DNA of 64,000 nucleotides from Neisseria sp. oral taxon 014 str. F0314 (lineage in GTDB: Bacteria > Pseudomonadota > Gammaproteobacteria > Burkholderiales > Neisseriaceae), in NCBI RefSeq assembly GCF_005886145.1, contig NZ_CP040504.1, positions 1,488,001-1,552,000 of the forward strand, in the 5' to 3' direction. Below the pieces are notes generated by a model that was given only the letters and a program-made list of their open reading frames with translations, made no database searches and had not been told where the DNA came from. Numbering within the stretch: position 1 is the stretch's first letter; each line of letters opens with the position of its first letter. Below are positions 8,640-19,075 of the stretch, piece by piece. The position numbers were made by a program, and so were the translations under genes.

Positions 8640-9536
8640 ATGGATACCCTGTTCAGCCTCAAAGTTTTCCGCCAAGTCGTCCAAAGCGGCAGCTTCACCC
8701 GCGCCGCCGAGCAGCTTGATATTTCCACCGCGATGGCGAGCAAACACGTCAGCCATCTGGAAAATTCGATTAAGGCCAAACTGCTGCACCGCAACAGCCG
8801 CAATCTCCACCTGACCGAAGCGGGCGAAGAATACTACCGCCAATGCAGCTACGCGCTCGATACGCTCGACACCGCCGCGCAAAAGGCGGCAGGCGGGGCG
8901 GACACGCCGCAGGGTATGTTGCGCGTGACCATGCCGCTTTGGTTCGCGGGCAATTTAATCAGCAACTGGCTGGTGGAATACCGCGAACGCTATCCCGAAG
9001 TGACGCTTGATTTGGTACTCGACAACCGCCACGTCGATTTAATCGCAGAAGGCTTCGACCTCGCCTTGCGCGTGGCAAAAACCCTGTCGCCGTCGCTTAT
9101 CATCAAGCCGCTGGCGAAAATCCAATTCGTCCTGCTTGCCTCGCCCGACTATCTGGCGAAACACGGCACCCCGCAAACGCCCGAAGAAGCCATGCACCAT
9201 CCCGCCATCCTGCCGTCCTACACCGACCAGCGCAATATGGAAATCACGCATCGGGAAACGGGCGAAAAAAGCATTCTGACGCTCAATCCGGTCATCCAAT
9301 GCGACAATACACTGATGATACGCGAATTAATCAGGACGGGCGCAGGCATCGCCTATCAGCCGCTGTGGTCGGTCAGACAGGATTTGGCGGAAGGCAGGCT
9401 GGCACGCCTGCTGCCGGACTATCGGGTGCTGACCGTCCAACTGAACGCAGTTTATGTGGACAGGGCGTTCTTAAGCGCGAAGGTGCGCAGTTTTATTGAT
9501 TTTCTGAACGAGAAGATTTCGGCGGAGCAGGATTGA
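8640..9536 (+). CDS. LysR-type transcriptional regulator
   Basis: A 298-residue regulator with an N-terminal winged helix (FRQVVQSGSFTRAAEQLDIS) and a periplasmic-binding-like effector domain from ~90. It resembles the YafC/PecT-like group of LysR proteins and is clearly different from CrgA and OxyR. It is divergent from doxX-nitroreductase, the classic arrangement for a LysR protein controlling its neighbour; the intergenic region would hold its binding site. Inducer unknown. Confidence 0.9.
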   Translation: MDTLFSLKVFRQVVQSGSFTRAAEQLDISTAMASKHVSHLENSIKAKLLHRNSRNLHLTEAGEEYYRQCSYALDTLDTAAQKAAGGADTPQGMLRVTMPLWFAGNLISNWLVEYRERYPEVTLDLVLDNRHVDLIAEGFDLALRVAKTLSPSLIIKPLAKIQFVLLASPDYLAKHGTPQTPEEAMHHPAILPSYTDQRNMEITHRETGEKSILTLNPVIQCDNTLMIRELIRTGAGIAYQPLWSVRQDLAEGRLARLLPDYRVLTVQLNAVYVDRAFLSAKVRSFIDFLNEKISAEQD

Positions 9537-9567
9537 CGCAACAGCGGCGAAGATGGGCAAACAAAGA

Positions 9568-9601
9568 GAGGCCGTCTGAAAATTGCTTTTCAGACGGCCT
9601 C
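9568..9601. terminator. Bidirectional DUS terminator
   Basis: GAGGCCGTCTGAAAA and its complement lie between the convergent LysR gene (plus) and tamB (minus). Confidence 0.7.
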
Positions 9602-9623
9602 ATCTCTATCTCCAAAAGCCCGG

Positions 9624-12600
9624 CTACTGCACCTTACCTTTGCTTTCCACCGTTTCCTGCGGCTCTTTCTGTTTGCGCCAATGGTCGAAGCGGATGGTGT
9701 ATTTCAACTCGCCGCCGGACGATTCGTTGCCGACTCTGACGATGGCCTGAATCGCGCGGGTGAGCTGGTATACCAGTTTGGCCGACTGTGCGGCGCTGTT
9801 CATGCCGTATTCGTAGCCGAGGTAAAGTTCGCTGGTCAACTGCTTGCCGACGGTCAGCACCTGCTCGGCGGGGTTGAGTTCGCCCGTCTGGGCGTTGCGG
9901 CTGCGTTTGCTGGTGAAGCCGAAATCGTCCACCAGGCCGATGCGGTCGTTGATTTGTCCGGCCAGCAGCGCACCCGCGGCGGCGGAGAGTGCGGCGTTGT
10001 CGCTGTCGTTGCCGCTGCTGGCACGGTTGAGGATGAGCCATGAGAGTTTGTCTTTTTCACTCATGACTTCGTCGGCAACCAGCGTTACGCGCGGATTGTT
10101 GAGGCTGCCGAGCACTTCCACTCCCGCACCCACCGGCGAGAGGCGGCGTTCGGCACGGATGTTGAGGTTGGGGTCGGTCAGCGGGCCGACGAAGGAAATC
10201 ACGCCTTTGGTGATGTCCAAATCCTGTCCGTAGGCTTTATAGCGGCCTTTGACGACTTTGACCGCGCCGACGCCCTGTATCGTTTCGCCGGGACGCGCCT
10301 GCAATTTGAGCGTGCCGCCCAGCGTAACGTTGAGCCCTTCGCCGGAAAAGCGGACGTTGTCGTTCAAATCCAAATCCAAATCCATGAAAATCGGCGTGGA
10401 GGCCGTCTGAACTTTCTGCTCTTCTCCGACAACGGTTACGTCATCGTCCAGCGTCGGCATGGAGGATTTTTGCAGGCCGAACATGCCGGAATCGGCTTTG
10501 AGCGAACCGGTGAGCACCAGGCCTTTTTCGGGGTGGTACAACACTTTGGTCTGGCCGCTCAACACCAGCCGGCGGTTGGGGCGCGACAGGGTGCGGTATT
10601 TGTCGAACACGATGTCGACGTTGACGTCGGGATTGCTTTTATCCAACGCGGCTTCGCCTTTGAGTTCGACCGTGCCGCCGCGGTGGAATTTCAGGCTGTC
10701 GATAATCCATTTCTGGCCTTGCAGGCGCGAACGCAGGATGCCGTTGTCGAGTATCAGGCCCTGGGCCTGGTTGCGGTAGTAGAGGTTCTCACCGTTGAGC
10801 GTGCCGTTGAGTTGCGGCTCGTTGACGCGTCCGGCCAGCGTAACGGCGGCATTCAGACGGCCTTTGACGGTTTGTCCGACGGGCAGGAAGTTGCGTATGG
10901 CTTCCAGTTCGGGCACGGTGATGTTTATCCGCCCGCCCAGCGGCGCATTCATGAAATCGCTGCCTTGGCCGACGGTAACGTTGCCGTCGAGGCGGCCGTA
11001 GTTGGTCGCGCCGTTCAGGGTGCCGTTGACGGTGGGCGAACCGGCCCGCCCGCCGATGACGGCGGAGGCGTTGAAGCTGCCGCTCAGGGATTGGGCGGTG
11101 CTCGGCAGCAATACGCGCAGGCTTTCGAGGCGGGCGATGCTGACGTTTACTTTACCGCTGACGGGCGCGTTGGCGATGTTGTTGCCGAACTGCTGGCTGA
11201 TGCCGACGGTGGCGTCCACTTTGCCGAAGCGGGTGCCGCCTTCTAGCGCGGCGTCGATGCGGCCGTTCTGGAAACGGGTGCGCAGCGCCAGCGCGCTCAG
11301 GCCGAGCGGCTGTTTGTTGTCGGGCAGGATGATGTCGCCGCTCTGGCGGACGATGTTGAGGTAGCCGCGCGCGTTCTGGCTGTACGACATATCCCAGTCG
11401 CCGCCCAGCACCAGATTATGTTCGACCGGCGGAGTGTAGAAATTGTGCAGTTCGGCCATGTGCAGATTTTGCGCGTTGCCTTTGGTGGTGATGCCGGTTT
11501 TCTTGTCCCACACGAAATTTTGCAGGTTGAGGCTGCCGCCCATCGCCGACCAGCGCGCCGCGCTCATGGAAACGTGGTCTGCGCCCGCCTCCAGATTCAT
11601 GCGGTTTTGCAGTTTGAGGTTGAACGCGCCGCTGATGTCGAGCGCGTCGATGATGCCCTTCCAACGGGTTTTGTCTTTGTTCAGCCCGCCCGCCGCATCG
11701 ATTTCCAGTTTGTAGCGTTTGTCGTCCAGCGCCATACTGCTTCCGCCGCGGATACGGTGGTTCGCGCCGGTACCGCTGACGAACAGGTTGACCGCGTCCA
11801 CCGTGGTCGGCGATTTGCCCGCCAGCACGATGCGTTCGCCCTTGAGCTCGGCGTTGAGCGGGCGGTTGATGTCCGGCGAACCTTTGAGTTTGAAATCGAG
11901 GGTGTTTATCTGCACCAAATCGGCCATGCGGAACGCGCGCGCGCGGCCGTCCAAATCGGCTTCCAACGTTTTGAGGCCGTCTGAAAGGTCACCCGACACA
12001 TAACCCTTGGCCGTTACCGCGCCGCCCAGTCCGAAACCGAAGCGCGACAGGTCGGGCGCGCTGATGTCGAGGTTCAAGCGGCGGCCTTTTCTGCCGAAGC
12101 TGCCGCTGGTCTTGATGGTGTTGCTGCCAAGGCGGATGTCGGTCAGCGCGCGGCTGAGGTAGTTGCTTTCATATTGGATGTCGGCGCTGCCGCTCAGGGC
12201 CACGCCGCTGAGGGTACTCGGTGCGAATTTCATTTTGCCGCCGAATTTTTGGTCGGCCAACTCGCCGCTGACGGCTATCGTGCCGTTGACGTTGCCTTCG
12301 GGAAGCTGCCGGTCGATACGGGCGGGGTTGAACGCCTTGCTGGACACGTCGAGCTTGAGGCGGCGGTGGCGGAACAGTTCCAGCGAACCGGTTGCGGCCA
12401 GTTCGCCGCCGTTGTCGGGCCGGATGCGCAGTTTGTCCAGCGTCAGCGTTTTCTGGCCGAGCCTGCGGTCGCTGCGGATGGTGAGCAGGCCGTCGGTTTC
12501 GGCGTAACCGCTGTCGAGCTTCCAGCCGATTTCGGGCGAACCGGTTTCGCCTTTGACGTTGATGCTGCCGTTCAGACGGCCTGCAATCTGTTGTCTGACC

Positions 12601-13856
12601 GCATCGTCGGCGCCGAGGTTTTTCACCGCCAGCGCCAAATCCAATTTGTCGGCGGCGGTATCGACGCTGCCGTTGACGGTAACGGTACCCTGCTGCAACA
12701 ACTCGACGGCGGTGTCTTTCACGCGGATCAGGCCGTTGCCGTCGATGGTGAAGTCGCCCAGTATCGAGCGCACGGGAATGCTGTTTTCATCGGCGTATCC
12801 GGCGGCTTCGTTGGACAAGTCGATGGCGCCGTCCAATGCGATGCCGTCTGAAAACGAAGGCACGACGATGGCGTCGAAGTCCAATTCCGCCTTGGGCAGG
12901 CTGTCGAGGAAGGAATGCGGATTGATGTTGAAGCCCTTAATCTGGACTTCTTTGATGATTTCGTTCAGCTTGCCGGCAAACGGGTGCAGCAGGCTTCGGG
13001 CTTTGAGGTGCACGGCGTCGCCGTCGAGCAGCAGTTCGGACTGCATATCGCGCAGGCTGCCTGTGAGCCGCGTGGTGCCGTGGATGGTTTCGCCGTCCAA
13101 TTCGCCTTTAGTGTAAATCGCGCTGTTGAGTGCAAACGGCGGCTTCAGGCCGATTTCGACCGCGCCGGCGGAGTTGCTCCACGGCGATTCGAGGCGTTCG
13201 ATATCTAGACGGTGCTGTTTCTGATCATAGCGGTAGGCCGCCCGGACACGGTTGAGATATACCGTCTGTTTTTTAAAATTTTTGCCGACGCTGATTTTGC
13301 CGGTTTCCAGCCGGTCGAGCGTTATCCATACCGGCAGGTCTATGCTTTCGGGCAGCCCCTGCGACGGTTTTTTCTCCTTCGGCGGCGTCGGTTTGGTCGC
13401 AATCCGGATGTCGCCCGCCGACAGTTCGGTAACGTGCAGGCGCAAATCGGAAAGTTCGCGCGGCCGCCAGCCGAAACGGAAGCGGCTCAGGGCGACATCC
13501 GCACCGTCGGTCTCAATCAGCCAGTTTTCACCGTGAAACCCGCGCCACAGCGTGCCGTGCAGCGATTCGGACGTGATTTTCACGCCGAACCACGACGGGA
13601 TTTTGTACAAACCGAAACGCAGCCCCGACTCCGTCCCCGCCAGCCAGCCGACGAAGCCGGCCGACGCCAGCGCGACGCCCGAAAACGCCAGCAGCAAACC
13701 GCGCAGCCGGTTCTTCCTGCGTTTCGGCGGCGCGGCATCGCTGCGTTTTTCGTTTTCAGACGGCCTGTCATTTTCAGACGGCTTCTGCGTTTCGGCGGAT
13801 TGGAGGTTTTCTTGTTCTTGCGTCATGTCGTTGTCGGAATAGAGTGTTGCCGGCAT
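9624..13856 (-). CDS. tamB: Translocation and assembly module protein TamB
   Basis: A 1410-residue member of the TamB/DUF490 family: an inner-membrane anchor near residues 50-72 (LLLAFSGVALASAGFVGWLAG), then a very long periplasmic beta-rich region with repeated motifs, ending in the conserved DUF490 domain (~1050-1400). With TamA it forms a bridge to the outer membrane used for assembly of some outer-membrane proteins and, as more recently shown, phospholipid transport. The gene follows tamA by 56 bases on the same strand, so they form an operon. The start is uncertain between 13856 and 13826 because neither has a clear ribosome binding site; both keep the membrane anchor. The first 45 residues are charged and low in complexity (QSAETQKPSENDRPSENEK) and overlap uptake-sequence DNA that is translated as RPSEN/KPSEN. 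Confidence 0.92.
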   Translation of the reverse strand: MPATLYSDNDMTQEQENLQSAETQKPSENDRPSENEKRSDAAPPKRRKNRLRGLLLAFSGVALASAGFVGWLAGTESGLRFGLYKIPSWFGVKITSESLHGTLWRGFHGENWLIETDGADVALSRFRFGWRPRELSDLRLHVTELSAGDIRIATKPTPPKEKKPSQGLPESIDLPVWITLDRLETGKISVGKNFKKQTVYLNRVRAAYRYDQKQHRLDIERLESPWSNSAGAVEIGLKPPFALNSAIYTKGELDGETIHGTTRLTGSLRDMQSELLLDGDAVHLKARSLLHPFAGKLNEIIKEVQIKGFNINPHSFLDSLPKAELDFDAIVVPSFSDGIALDGAIDLSNEAAGYADENSIPVRSILGDFTIDGNGLIRVKDTAVELLQQGTVTVNGSVDTAADKLDLALAVKNLGADDAVRQQIAGRLNGSINVKGETGSPEIGWKLDSGYAETDGLLTIRSDRRLGQKTLTLDKLRIRPDNGGELAATGSLELFRHRRLKLDVSSKAFNPARIDRQLPEGNVNGTIAVSGELADQKFGGKMKFAPSTLSGVALSGSADIQYESNYLSRALTDIRLGSNTIKTSGSFGRKGRRLNLDISAPDLSRFGFGLGGAVTAKGYVSGDLSDGLKTLEADLDGRARAFRMADLVQINTLDFKLKGSPDINRPLNAELKGERIVLAGKSPTTVDAVNLFVSGTGANHRIRGGSSMALDDKRYKLEIDAAGGLNKDKTRWKGIIDALDISGAFNLKLQNRMNLEAGADHVSMSAARWSAMGGSLNLQNFVWDKKTGITTKGNAQNLHMAELHNFYTPPVEHNLVLGGDWDMSYSQNARGYLNIVRQSGDIILPDNKQPLGLSALALRTRFQNGRIDAALEGGTRFGKVDATVGISQQFGNNIANAPVSGKVNVSIARLESLRVLLPSTAQSLSGSFNASAVIGGRAGSPTVNGTLNGATNYGRLDGNVTVGQGSDFMNAPLGGRINITVPELEAIRNFLPVGQTVKGRLNAAVTLAGRVNEPQLNGTLNGENLYYRNQAQGLILDNGILRSRLQGQKWIIDSLKFHRGGTVELKGEAALDKSNPDVNVDIVFDKYRTLSRPNRRLVLSGQTKVLYHPEKGLVLTGSLKADSGMFGLQKSSMPTLDDDVTVVGEEQKVQTASTPIFMDLDLDLNDNVRFSGEGLNVTLGGTLKLQARPGETIQGVGAVKVVKGRYKAYGQDLDITKGVISFVGPLTDPNLNIRAERRLSPVGAGVEVLGSLNNPRVTLVADEVMSEKDKLSWLILNRASSGNDSDNAALSAAAGALLAGQINDRIGLVDDFGFTSKRSRNAQTGELNPAEQVLTVGKQLTSELYLGYEYGMNSAAQSAKLVYQLTRAIQAIVRVGNESSGGELKYTIRFDHWRKQKEPQETVESKGKVQ

Positions 13857-13912
13857 CGGACGGCGGCCTGTTCAGACGGCCTGCCGCACCGTGCGCACAG
13901 GCCGTCTGAACA

Positions 13913-15751
13913 TCAGAAGCGCGTACCCAGGCTGATGTGCCAGCGGATTTTCTTGTCTTGATGGCCGTAGGCGATGTCGAAGGCGAACGGGGCGACGGGG
14001 CTGAACCAGCGCACCCCCAGACCCGTGCCGTGTTTCATGGTCATTTTCTTGAAGTTGACGGCGGCATCGCCCATATCGTGGAACACCGCACCGGAAAGGC
14101 TTTTGGTCAGCGGGAACTGGTATTCCAGACTGCCCACCAGCAGGGCGCGTTCGGGCAGTACCGAACCGTTCGGCCCCGCCTTGCCGATGCTGTCCAATTC
14201 GTACCCGCGCACCGACGACGCGCCGCCGGTACGGAATTCGAGGGAGGAAGGCACTTCCTTGCCTTCTTTGGCATAAACGTAACCGGCTTGGCCGCGAACG
14301 ATGAACGTGCCGATTTTTTTGTTTTCGGGCGTGAAGAAATAACCCGCCTTGGCGGCGGCGCGCGCCATCGCGGTGGACGAAAACAGGCTGCCCAGCGTCG
14401 CGCCGATTTTGCCGTCGAGATAATAGCCGTTTTCGGGGCGCAGCTCGGTTTCGATGTTTTGCCGCTTCCATGAAGCAGTCAGCATGGTCGCGTGGCTGCG
14501 GCCCAAATCGTAATTGGTATCGGGAACTTTGCGGTCTTCGGTGATAAATTCCAGGCCGAGGCGCGATTCGATGCCGTTGCGGTCGCGCACGCGCCAGATG
14601 CCGGTGGTCAGGGCGCGTTTTTCAAGGTTTTGGGTGGTCGAGCGGTTGTAGGACGTGTTGGTCGTCCAGTATTTGCCGTCGCTGTTGCGCGGCTGGCTGA
14701 TACCGGCGGCAAGGGTGGTTTCGTATTTGTCCATGTCCCACACCACCGAACCGATGTAGCCGCGGTTGAAAAGGTTGTAATAGTCGTAGCCGATTTTGCC
14801 GCCCAGACCGTATTCCGAATCATAGCGGACGCCGGTTTCGAGTTTGTGCAGTTTGGTTTCGCTGACGTTGACTTTGACCGGCACGCGGTCGTCTTTCATA
14901 TTGTTGAAATCGGCCTGCACCGAAGCACCGGAATAGTGGCCGTTCTGCTCCAGAGCCTGCTGGAAGTCGAGCAGCAAATCCAAATCGTAGGGCGAACCGG
15001 GCCTGAACCGCGCCAAGCCCTGCACGACGCTGACGGGGTAGCGTTTGGTGCCGCTGATTTCGAAATCGCCGAAATAAACCGGCTGTTTGCTTTCGACGAT
15101 GACGTTCAAGTCGGCAGTATGTTTGTCGGGATTGACGGTGGCCTGCGACGTGCTGATTTTGGCCAGCGGGTATTTCTTACGGGTTACGGCGGAGAGGACG
15201 GAGGTTTTGCTGTTGCTCCATTCGGCATTGTCGAAATAGCCGCCCACCGGCTGGCCCCAGTTTTCCATAGCGTGTTTATAGTAGTCGGCCAGATTTTCGT
15301 CGGACAGGATGTCGCCGAGAATCGCCACGCTGACATTGTCGACTTTGGTGCGCGGCCCCGGAGTAACGCTGACCACATAACCGCCTTTTTCGGCGCGGAT
15401 ACTGACTTTGCTGTTGAAATAGCCTTTGGTGCGCAGCATGGTTTTGACGTTGTCGGGGGCTTCTTCCGCCAGAAAGCCTACTTGCTCGCTATCCAGCTCT
15501 TCTTCCTGCTGCTGGGTAATCAGCGGCAGGTATTCTTCAATCATTTTCTTGATTTCAGAATGGTCGGTTTCGACCCTGACGGGGAACTTGGGTTTGAGCT
15601 TGACCTGTTTTTCCTGCTCCTGACCCTGCGTCTGCTTCTGCGGAATACGGCGGTACTCCGCCGTATTCGGGTCGAAGTCATCCGCCGCCCAAGCCTGCGC
15701 GCAGGCCAAGGCGAGCGTGGTCGTCAGAATCGGCGGGAGCAGTTTTTCCAT
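13913..15751 (-). CDS. tamA: Autotransporter assembly factor TamA (BamA/TamA family)
   Basis: A 612-residue outer membrane protein with a signal peptide (MEKLLPPILTTTLALACAQAWA), POTRA-like repeats at ~75-290 and a C-terminal 16-strand barrel that ends in an aromatic residue (GTRF). The conserved barrel motif VRGYELDSIG (~residue 505) is the VRGF/Y lid-lock loop of the Omp85 family. It pairs with the downstream tamB. The ATG at 15751 fits the signal peptide; an upstream GTG at 15778 would add 9 residues without a ribosome binding site. Confidence 0.92.
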   Translation of the reverse strand: MEKLLPPILTTTLALACAQAWAADDFDPNTAEYRRIPQKQTQGQEQEKQVKLKPKFPVRVETDHSEIKKMIEEYLPLITQQQEEELDSEQVGFLAEEAPDNVKTMLRTKGYFNSKVSIRAEKGGYVVSVTPGPRTKVDNVSVAILGDILSDENLADYYKHAMENWGQPVGGYFDNAEWSNSKTSVLSAVTRKKYPLAKISTSQATVNPDKHTADLNVIVESKQPVYFGDFEISGTKRYPVSVVQGLARFRPGSPYDLDLLLDFQQALEQNGHYSGASVQADFNNMKDDRVPVKVNVSETKLHKLETGVRYDSEYGLGGKIGYDYYNLFNRGYIGSVVWDMDKYETTLAAGISQPRNSDGKYWTTNTSYNRSTTQNLEKRALTTGIWRVRDRNGIESRLGLEFITEDRKVPDTNYDLGRSHATMLTASWKRQNIETELRPENGYYLDGKIGATLGSLFSSTAMARAAAKAGYFFTPENKKIGTFIVRGQAGYVYAKEGKEVPSSLEFRTGGASSVRGYELDSIGKAGPNGSVLPERALLVGSLEYQFPLTKSLSGAVFHDMGDAAVNFKKMTMKHGTGLGVRWFSPVAPFAFDIAYGHQDKKIRWHISLGTRF

Positions 15752-15778
15752 AGGTTCGGCAACGAATTTCACACACAA

Positions 15779-16100
15779 TCAAGAGGGAGATTCTAACATT
15801 ATTTTCAGTATCTTTATGAAGATGTTTGCGGCTTTTAACGCTGGCAGGCCGTCTGAAAACCGGTAAAAATCCGTCCCGCATACGGCATATCCTATCGCCT
15901 TCCCGCGCGGCATATCCGGAGGGGATGTTTCCGGCGGTCGCAGACCTGTTTATAATGCCGCCCGTTTCCGCGGCTTCGGTATTTTATGCTTAAATCAAGT
16001 TATTTCCTGAACGTTCGTGCTGTTTTAAGCGGATTTTTCCACCGCTGCGGGATTTTATTTTAGAATGTAAGTTATTTTTAATATATGAAAAGGACTGACT
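15779..16100. other. Divergent tamA/sstT intergenic region
   Basis: This 322-base region has no gene. It holds a single uptake sequence near 15848, a candidate plus-strand promoter (see separate entry) and an AT-rich leader before sstT. Part of the leader can fold (GGTATTTTATGC), but no known riboswitch pattern is recognised. Confidence 0.45.
15928..15956 (+). promoter_or_regulatory. Candidate sigma-70 promoter for sstT
   Basis: A perfect TATAAT (15951-15956) is preceded at 17 bases by TTTCCG, a weak match to TTGACA. It would give a leader of roughly 140 bases before sstT. Confidence 0.45.
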
Positions 16101-17318
16101 ATGGCAAGCAGCAACCTGCTTATTCGTGCCGTCAACCGCATCAGCCTCGTGCAGCAAATCGTCATCGGCCTGACTCTGGGTATCGCGCTGGCGGTACTCG
16201 CGCCGCAGGCGGGCATCGCAGCCGGACTGCTCGGCAGCCTGTTCGTCGGGGCGCTGAAAGCGGTCGCGCCGATTTTGGTGTTCGCACTGGTGCTGGCCGC
16301 CATCGCGCAGCACCAGAAAGGCAACGAGGCTTACATCAAACCGATTATCGTTCTGTACCTCATCGGTACGTTTTCGGCGGCCCTAGTCGCAGTGATTGCC
16401 AGCTTTGCTTTTCCGACCATGCTGATTTTTTCTAAAGCGGGCGATATGTCGGCCACGCCGCCGGGCGGCATTATCGAAGTGCTGAAGACTTTGCTGATGA
16501 ACCTTGTGTCCAACCCGATCAGCGCGCTGGCTGACGCCAACTACATCGGCATTTTGGCTTGGGCCTTGATTTTGGGCTTCGCCGTGCGCAATCACGGTTC
16601 CGACACCACGCGCCAAGTGGTCGCCGATACGGCGGAAACCGTGTCCACCGTGGTCAAATGGGTTATCCGTTTCGCGCCGCTGGGTATTTTCGGACTGGTA
16701 TCTTCCACCATCGCCGAAACAGGGTTCGGCGCGCTGAAAGGTTACATGCACCTGCTGGCGGTGCTGCTGGGCAGCATGATTTTCATCGCGCTGGTGGTCA
16801 ATCCGCTGATTGTCTGGTGGAAAATCCGCCGCAACCCTTATCCGCTGGTGTTTACCTGCCTGCGCGAAAGCGGCGTGTACGCCTTCTTCACCCGTTCGTC
16901 GGCGGCCAATATTCCGGTGAACATGGCGCTGGCGAAAAAACTCGGCCTGCATGAGGACACCTATTCCATCGCCATTCCGCTGGGGGCGACCATCAATATG
17001 GCGGGGGCGGCGATTACCATCACCGTGCTGGCGATGGCTGCGGCGCACACCCAGCATATCCAGGTCGATTTCTTCACCGCCCTGCTGCTCAGCCTAGTCG
17101 CCACGGTCAGCGCCTGCGGCGCGTCGGGCGTGGCGGGCGGTTCGCTGCTGCTGGTGCCGCTGGCATGCAGCCTGTTCGGGATTTCCAACGACGTTGCCAT
17201 GCAGGTGGTCGCCGTCGGCTTCATCATCGGCGTGATTCAGGATTCCGCGGAAACTGCGTTAAATTCGTCCACCGACGTGCTGTTTACCGCCGCCGCCGAT
17301 TTGGGACGCGAACGCTGA
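16101..17318 (+). CDS. sstT: Serine/threonine:sodium symporter SstT
   Basis: A 405-residue dicarboxylate/amino acid:cation symporter family protein. It has eight or more membrane helices, a re-entrant serine-rich hairpin ([13 protein letters not shown], ~residue 260) and [18 protein letters not shown] (~residue 295), followed by [20 protein letters not shown] (~residue 345), all typical of SstT. It imports serine and threonine with Na+ across the inner membrane. The ATG has AAAGGA 8 bases upstream. A DUS hairpin follows. Confidence 0.94.
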   Translation: MASSNLLIRAVNRISLVQQIVIGLTLGIALAVLAPQAGIAAGLLGSLFVGALKAVAPILVFALVLAAIAQHQKGNEAYIKPIIVLYLIGTFSAALVAVIASFAFPTMLIFSKAGDMSATPPGGIIEVLKTLLMNLVSNPISALADANYIGILAWALILGFAVRNHGSDTTRQVVADTAETVSTVVKWVIRFAPLGIFGLVSSTIAETGFGALKGYMHLLAVLLGSMIFIALVVNPLIVWWKIRRNPYPLVFTCLRESGVYAFFTRSSAANIPVNMALAKKLGLHEDTYSIAIPLGATINMAGAAITITVLAMAAAHTQHIQVDFFTALLLSLVATVSACGASGVAGGSLLLVPLACSLFGISNDVAMQVVAVGFIIGVIQDSAETALNSSTDVLFTAAADLGRER

Positions 17319-17339
17319 CCCTGCATTCGGAAACATACC

Positions 17340-17373
17340 GAGGCCGTCTGAAAAACCGTTTTCAGACGGCCTC
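17340..17373 (+). terminator. DUS inverted-repeat terminator after sstT
   Basis: GAGGCCGTCTGAAAA and its complement form a stem about 20 bases after the sstT stop codon. Confidence 0.7.
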
Positions 17374-17503
17374 TTCCCTTTACCTTGTTTGACAAACCCC
17401 GTCGATTCGGTTAAAACCGCCCCATAACAAAAAAATTCTTGTCCGCTGCGTCTGCCTGCGGCAATCAGGCCGCTCCGGACTTTACTCTGCAAAAGGAGAC
17501 ATC

Positions 17504-18949
17504 ATGTCCGGTACTTCCGACAAAACTTTCTTCGGCCATCCTTTCCAACTCTCCACCCTGTTCCATATCGAGCTTTGGGAACGTTTTTCGTTCTACGGTA
17601 TGCAGGGCATCTTGCTGATTTACCTGTATTACGCCGCCGACAAAGGCGGTTTGGGCATAGACAAGTCGCTCGCGGGCGGCATCGTCGGCGCATACGGCGG
17701 CAGCGTCTACCTCTCCACCATCCTCGGCGCATGGTTTGCCGACCGCGTATGGGGCGCGGAAAAGACCCTGTTCATTTCCGGCGTCGTGGTGATGCTCGGC
17801 CATATCGCACTGGCGATCGTGCCCGGATTGTACGGCCTGCTGCTGGGTCTGGTGCTGATTGCGCTGGGCAGCGGCGGCGTGAAATCCTCCGCCAGCTCGA
17901 TGGTCGGCGCACTTTACGAAAGCGACGACATGCGGCCGCTGCGCGACGCCGGTTTCTCGATTTTCTATATCTCCATCAATATCGGCGGTTTTCTCGGCCC
18001 GCTCCTGACCGGCCTGCTGCAAACCAATCTAGGTTTCCACTACGGCTTCGGCGCGGCGGCGGTCGGCATGGCGTTCGGCCTGTGGCGTTATTCGCGCGGC
18101 CGCAAAAACCTGCCGCATCCGTCCGTACCCAATCCGCTGCCGCAAGGCCAAGGTAAAACCGCGGCGGCGGCGGGGCTGCTGATTACCGCGGCTTTGGGCG
18201 GCGTGATTGCGGCCGGCTGGCTGACTTTGGACAATTTCTCCATGGCGCTGCTCGGCACGGTCATCGCGGCAGTCATCGTTTATTTCATCCGCCTGCTGAC
18301 CAACCCGCAGGTCGACGCGGACAACAAACGCCACATCGCCGCCTATATCCCTTTGTTTCTGACCGTGTGTCTGTTTTGGTCGGTATGGTTCCAAGTCTAT
18401 ACCGTGGCAACCGTGTATTTCGACGAAACGGTCGACCGCACCATAGGCGGCTTCACCATTCCCGTATCGTGGAAAGACTCGATGCAGAGTATGTGGGTCG
18501 TACTGTTTTCCGGCCTGATGGCGGCCATATGGACGAAAATGGGCAAACGGCAGCCGAAAACACCGTTGAAGTTCGCATTGGCGATGCTGGTGGTCGGACT
18601 GTCCTACCTCGGCTTCGTGCCGTTTGTTTCATCGGGCACGCCGATGCCGATTAGCGTATTCGCACTGGTGCTGCTGTCCGTTACCGTCGGCGAACTGATG
18701 CTCTCGCCGATTGCACTGTCCTTCTCGACCAAAATCGCGCCGCCGACGTTCAAAACGCAGATGGTCGCGCTCAACTTCCTCGGCTTTTCGCTGGGCTTTA
18801 CGCTCGGCGGCGTGCTGTTTAAAACATATTATCGCGCCGATGCCCCGCTGAGCTTCTTCTGGCTACTGTGCGGCATCGGCGTGGCGGGCGGCGCGGTGTT
18901 GCTGCTGCTGGTACCGGTATTGAACCGGATGCTCAAAGGGGCCGATTAA
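17504..18949 (+). CDS. POT/PTR family peptide:proton symporter
   Basis: A 481-residue transporter of the proton-coupled oligopeptide family with 12 or more membrane helices. The ELWERFSFYG sequence near residue 23 is the ExxER proton-coupling motif of the family, and later FSIFYISINIGGFLGPLL (~residue 145) is the PTR2 signature. It imports di- or tripeptides. The ATG has AAGGAG 7 bases upstream. It lies between two DUS hairpins, so it is a single transcription unit. Its downstream neighbour is an aminopeptidase P, so peptide uptake and prolyl-peptide breakdown sit side by side. Confidence 0.93.
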   Translation: MSGTSDKTFFGHPFQLSTLFHIELWERFSFYGMQGILLIYLYYAADKGGLGIDKSLAGGIVGAYGGSVYLSTILGAWFADRVWGAEKTLFISGVVVMLGHIALAIVPGLYGLLLGLVLIALGSGGVKSSASSMVGALYESDDMRPLRDAGFSIFYISINIGGFLGPLLTGLLQTNLGFHYGFGAAAVGMAFGLWRYSRGRKNLPHPSVPNPLPQGQGKTAAAAGLLITAALGGVIAAGWLTLDNFSMALLGTVIAAVIVYFIRLLTNPQVDADNKRHIAAYIPLFLTVCLFWSVWFQVYTVATVYFDETVDRTIGGFTIPVSWKDSMQSMWVVLFSGLMAAIWTKMGKRQPKTPLKFALAMLVVGLSYLGFVPFVSSGTPMPISVFALVLLSVTVGELMLSPIALSFSTKIAPPTFKTQMVALNFLGFSLGFTLGGVLFKTYYRADAPLSFFWLLCGIGVAGGAVLLLLVPVLNRMLKGAD

Positions 18950-18957
18950 AGACCGGC

Positions 18958-18991
18958 AGGCCGTCTGAAAAATAAACTTTTCAGACGGCCT
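18958..18991 (+). terminator. DUS inverted-repeat terminator after the POT gene
   Basis: AGGCCGTCTGAAAAATAAACTTTTCAGACGGCCT-type hairpin starts about 10 bases after the stop codon. Confidence 0.7.
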
Positions 18992-19075
18992 CCGTCCCTG
19001 TCGCCCAACGAAACAACAAACAACCGAAAGGCCGTCTGAAACTGCGGGCCGCCTTTCCAACCGAAGGAAAACCCC

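Noticed and set aside
8640..9536. CrgA as identity of the LysR gene beside doxX
   Set aside because: The N-terminal and effector sequences differ from what I recall of CrgA, and the neighbours are different.
10470..11246. Several 200+ codon plus-strand frames opposite tamB and tamA
   Set aside because: They are shadows of the GC-rich tam genes; none has a recognisable domain.
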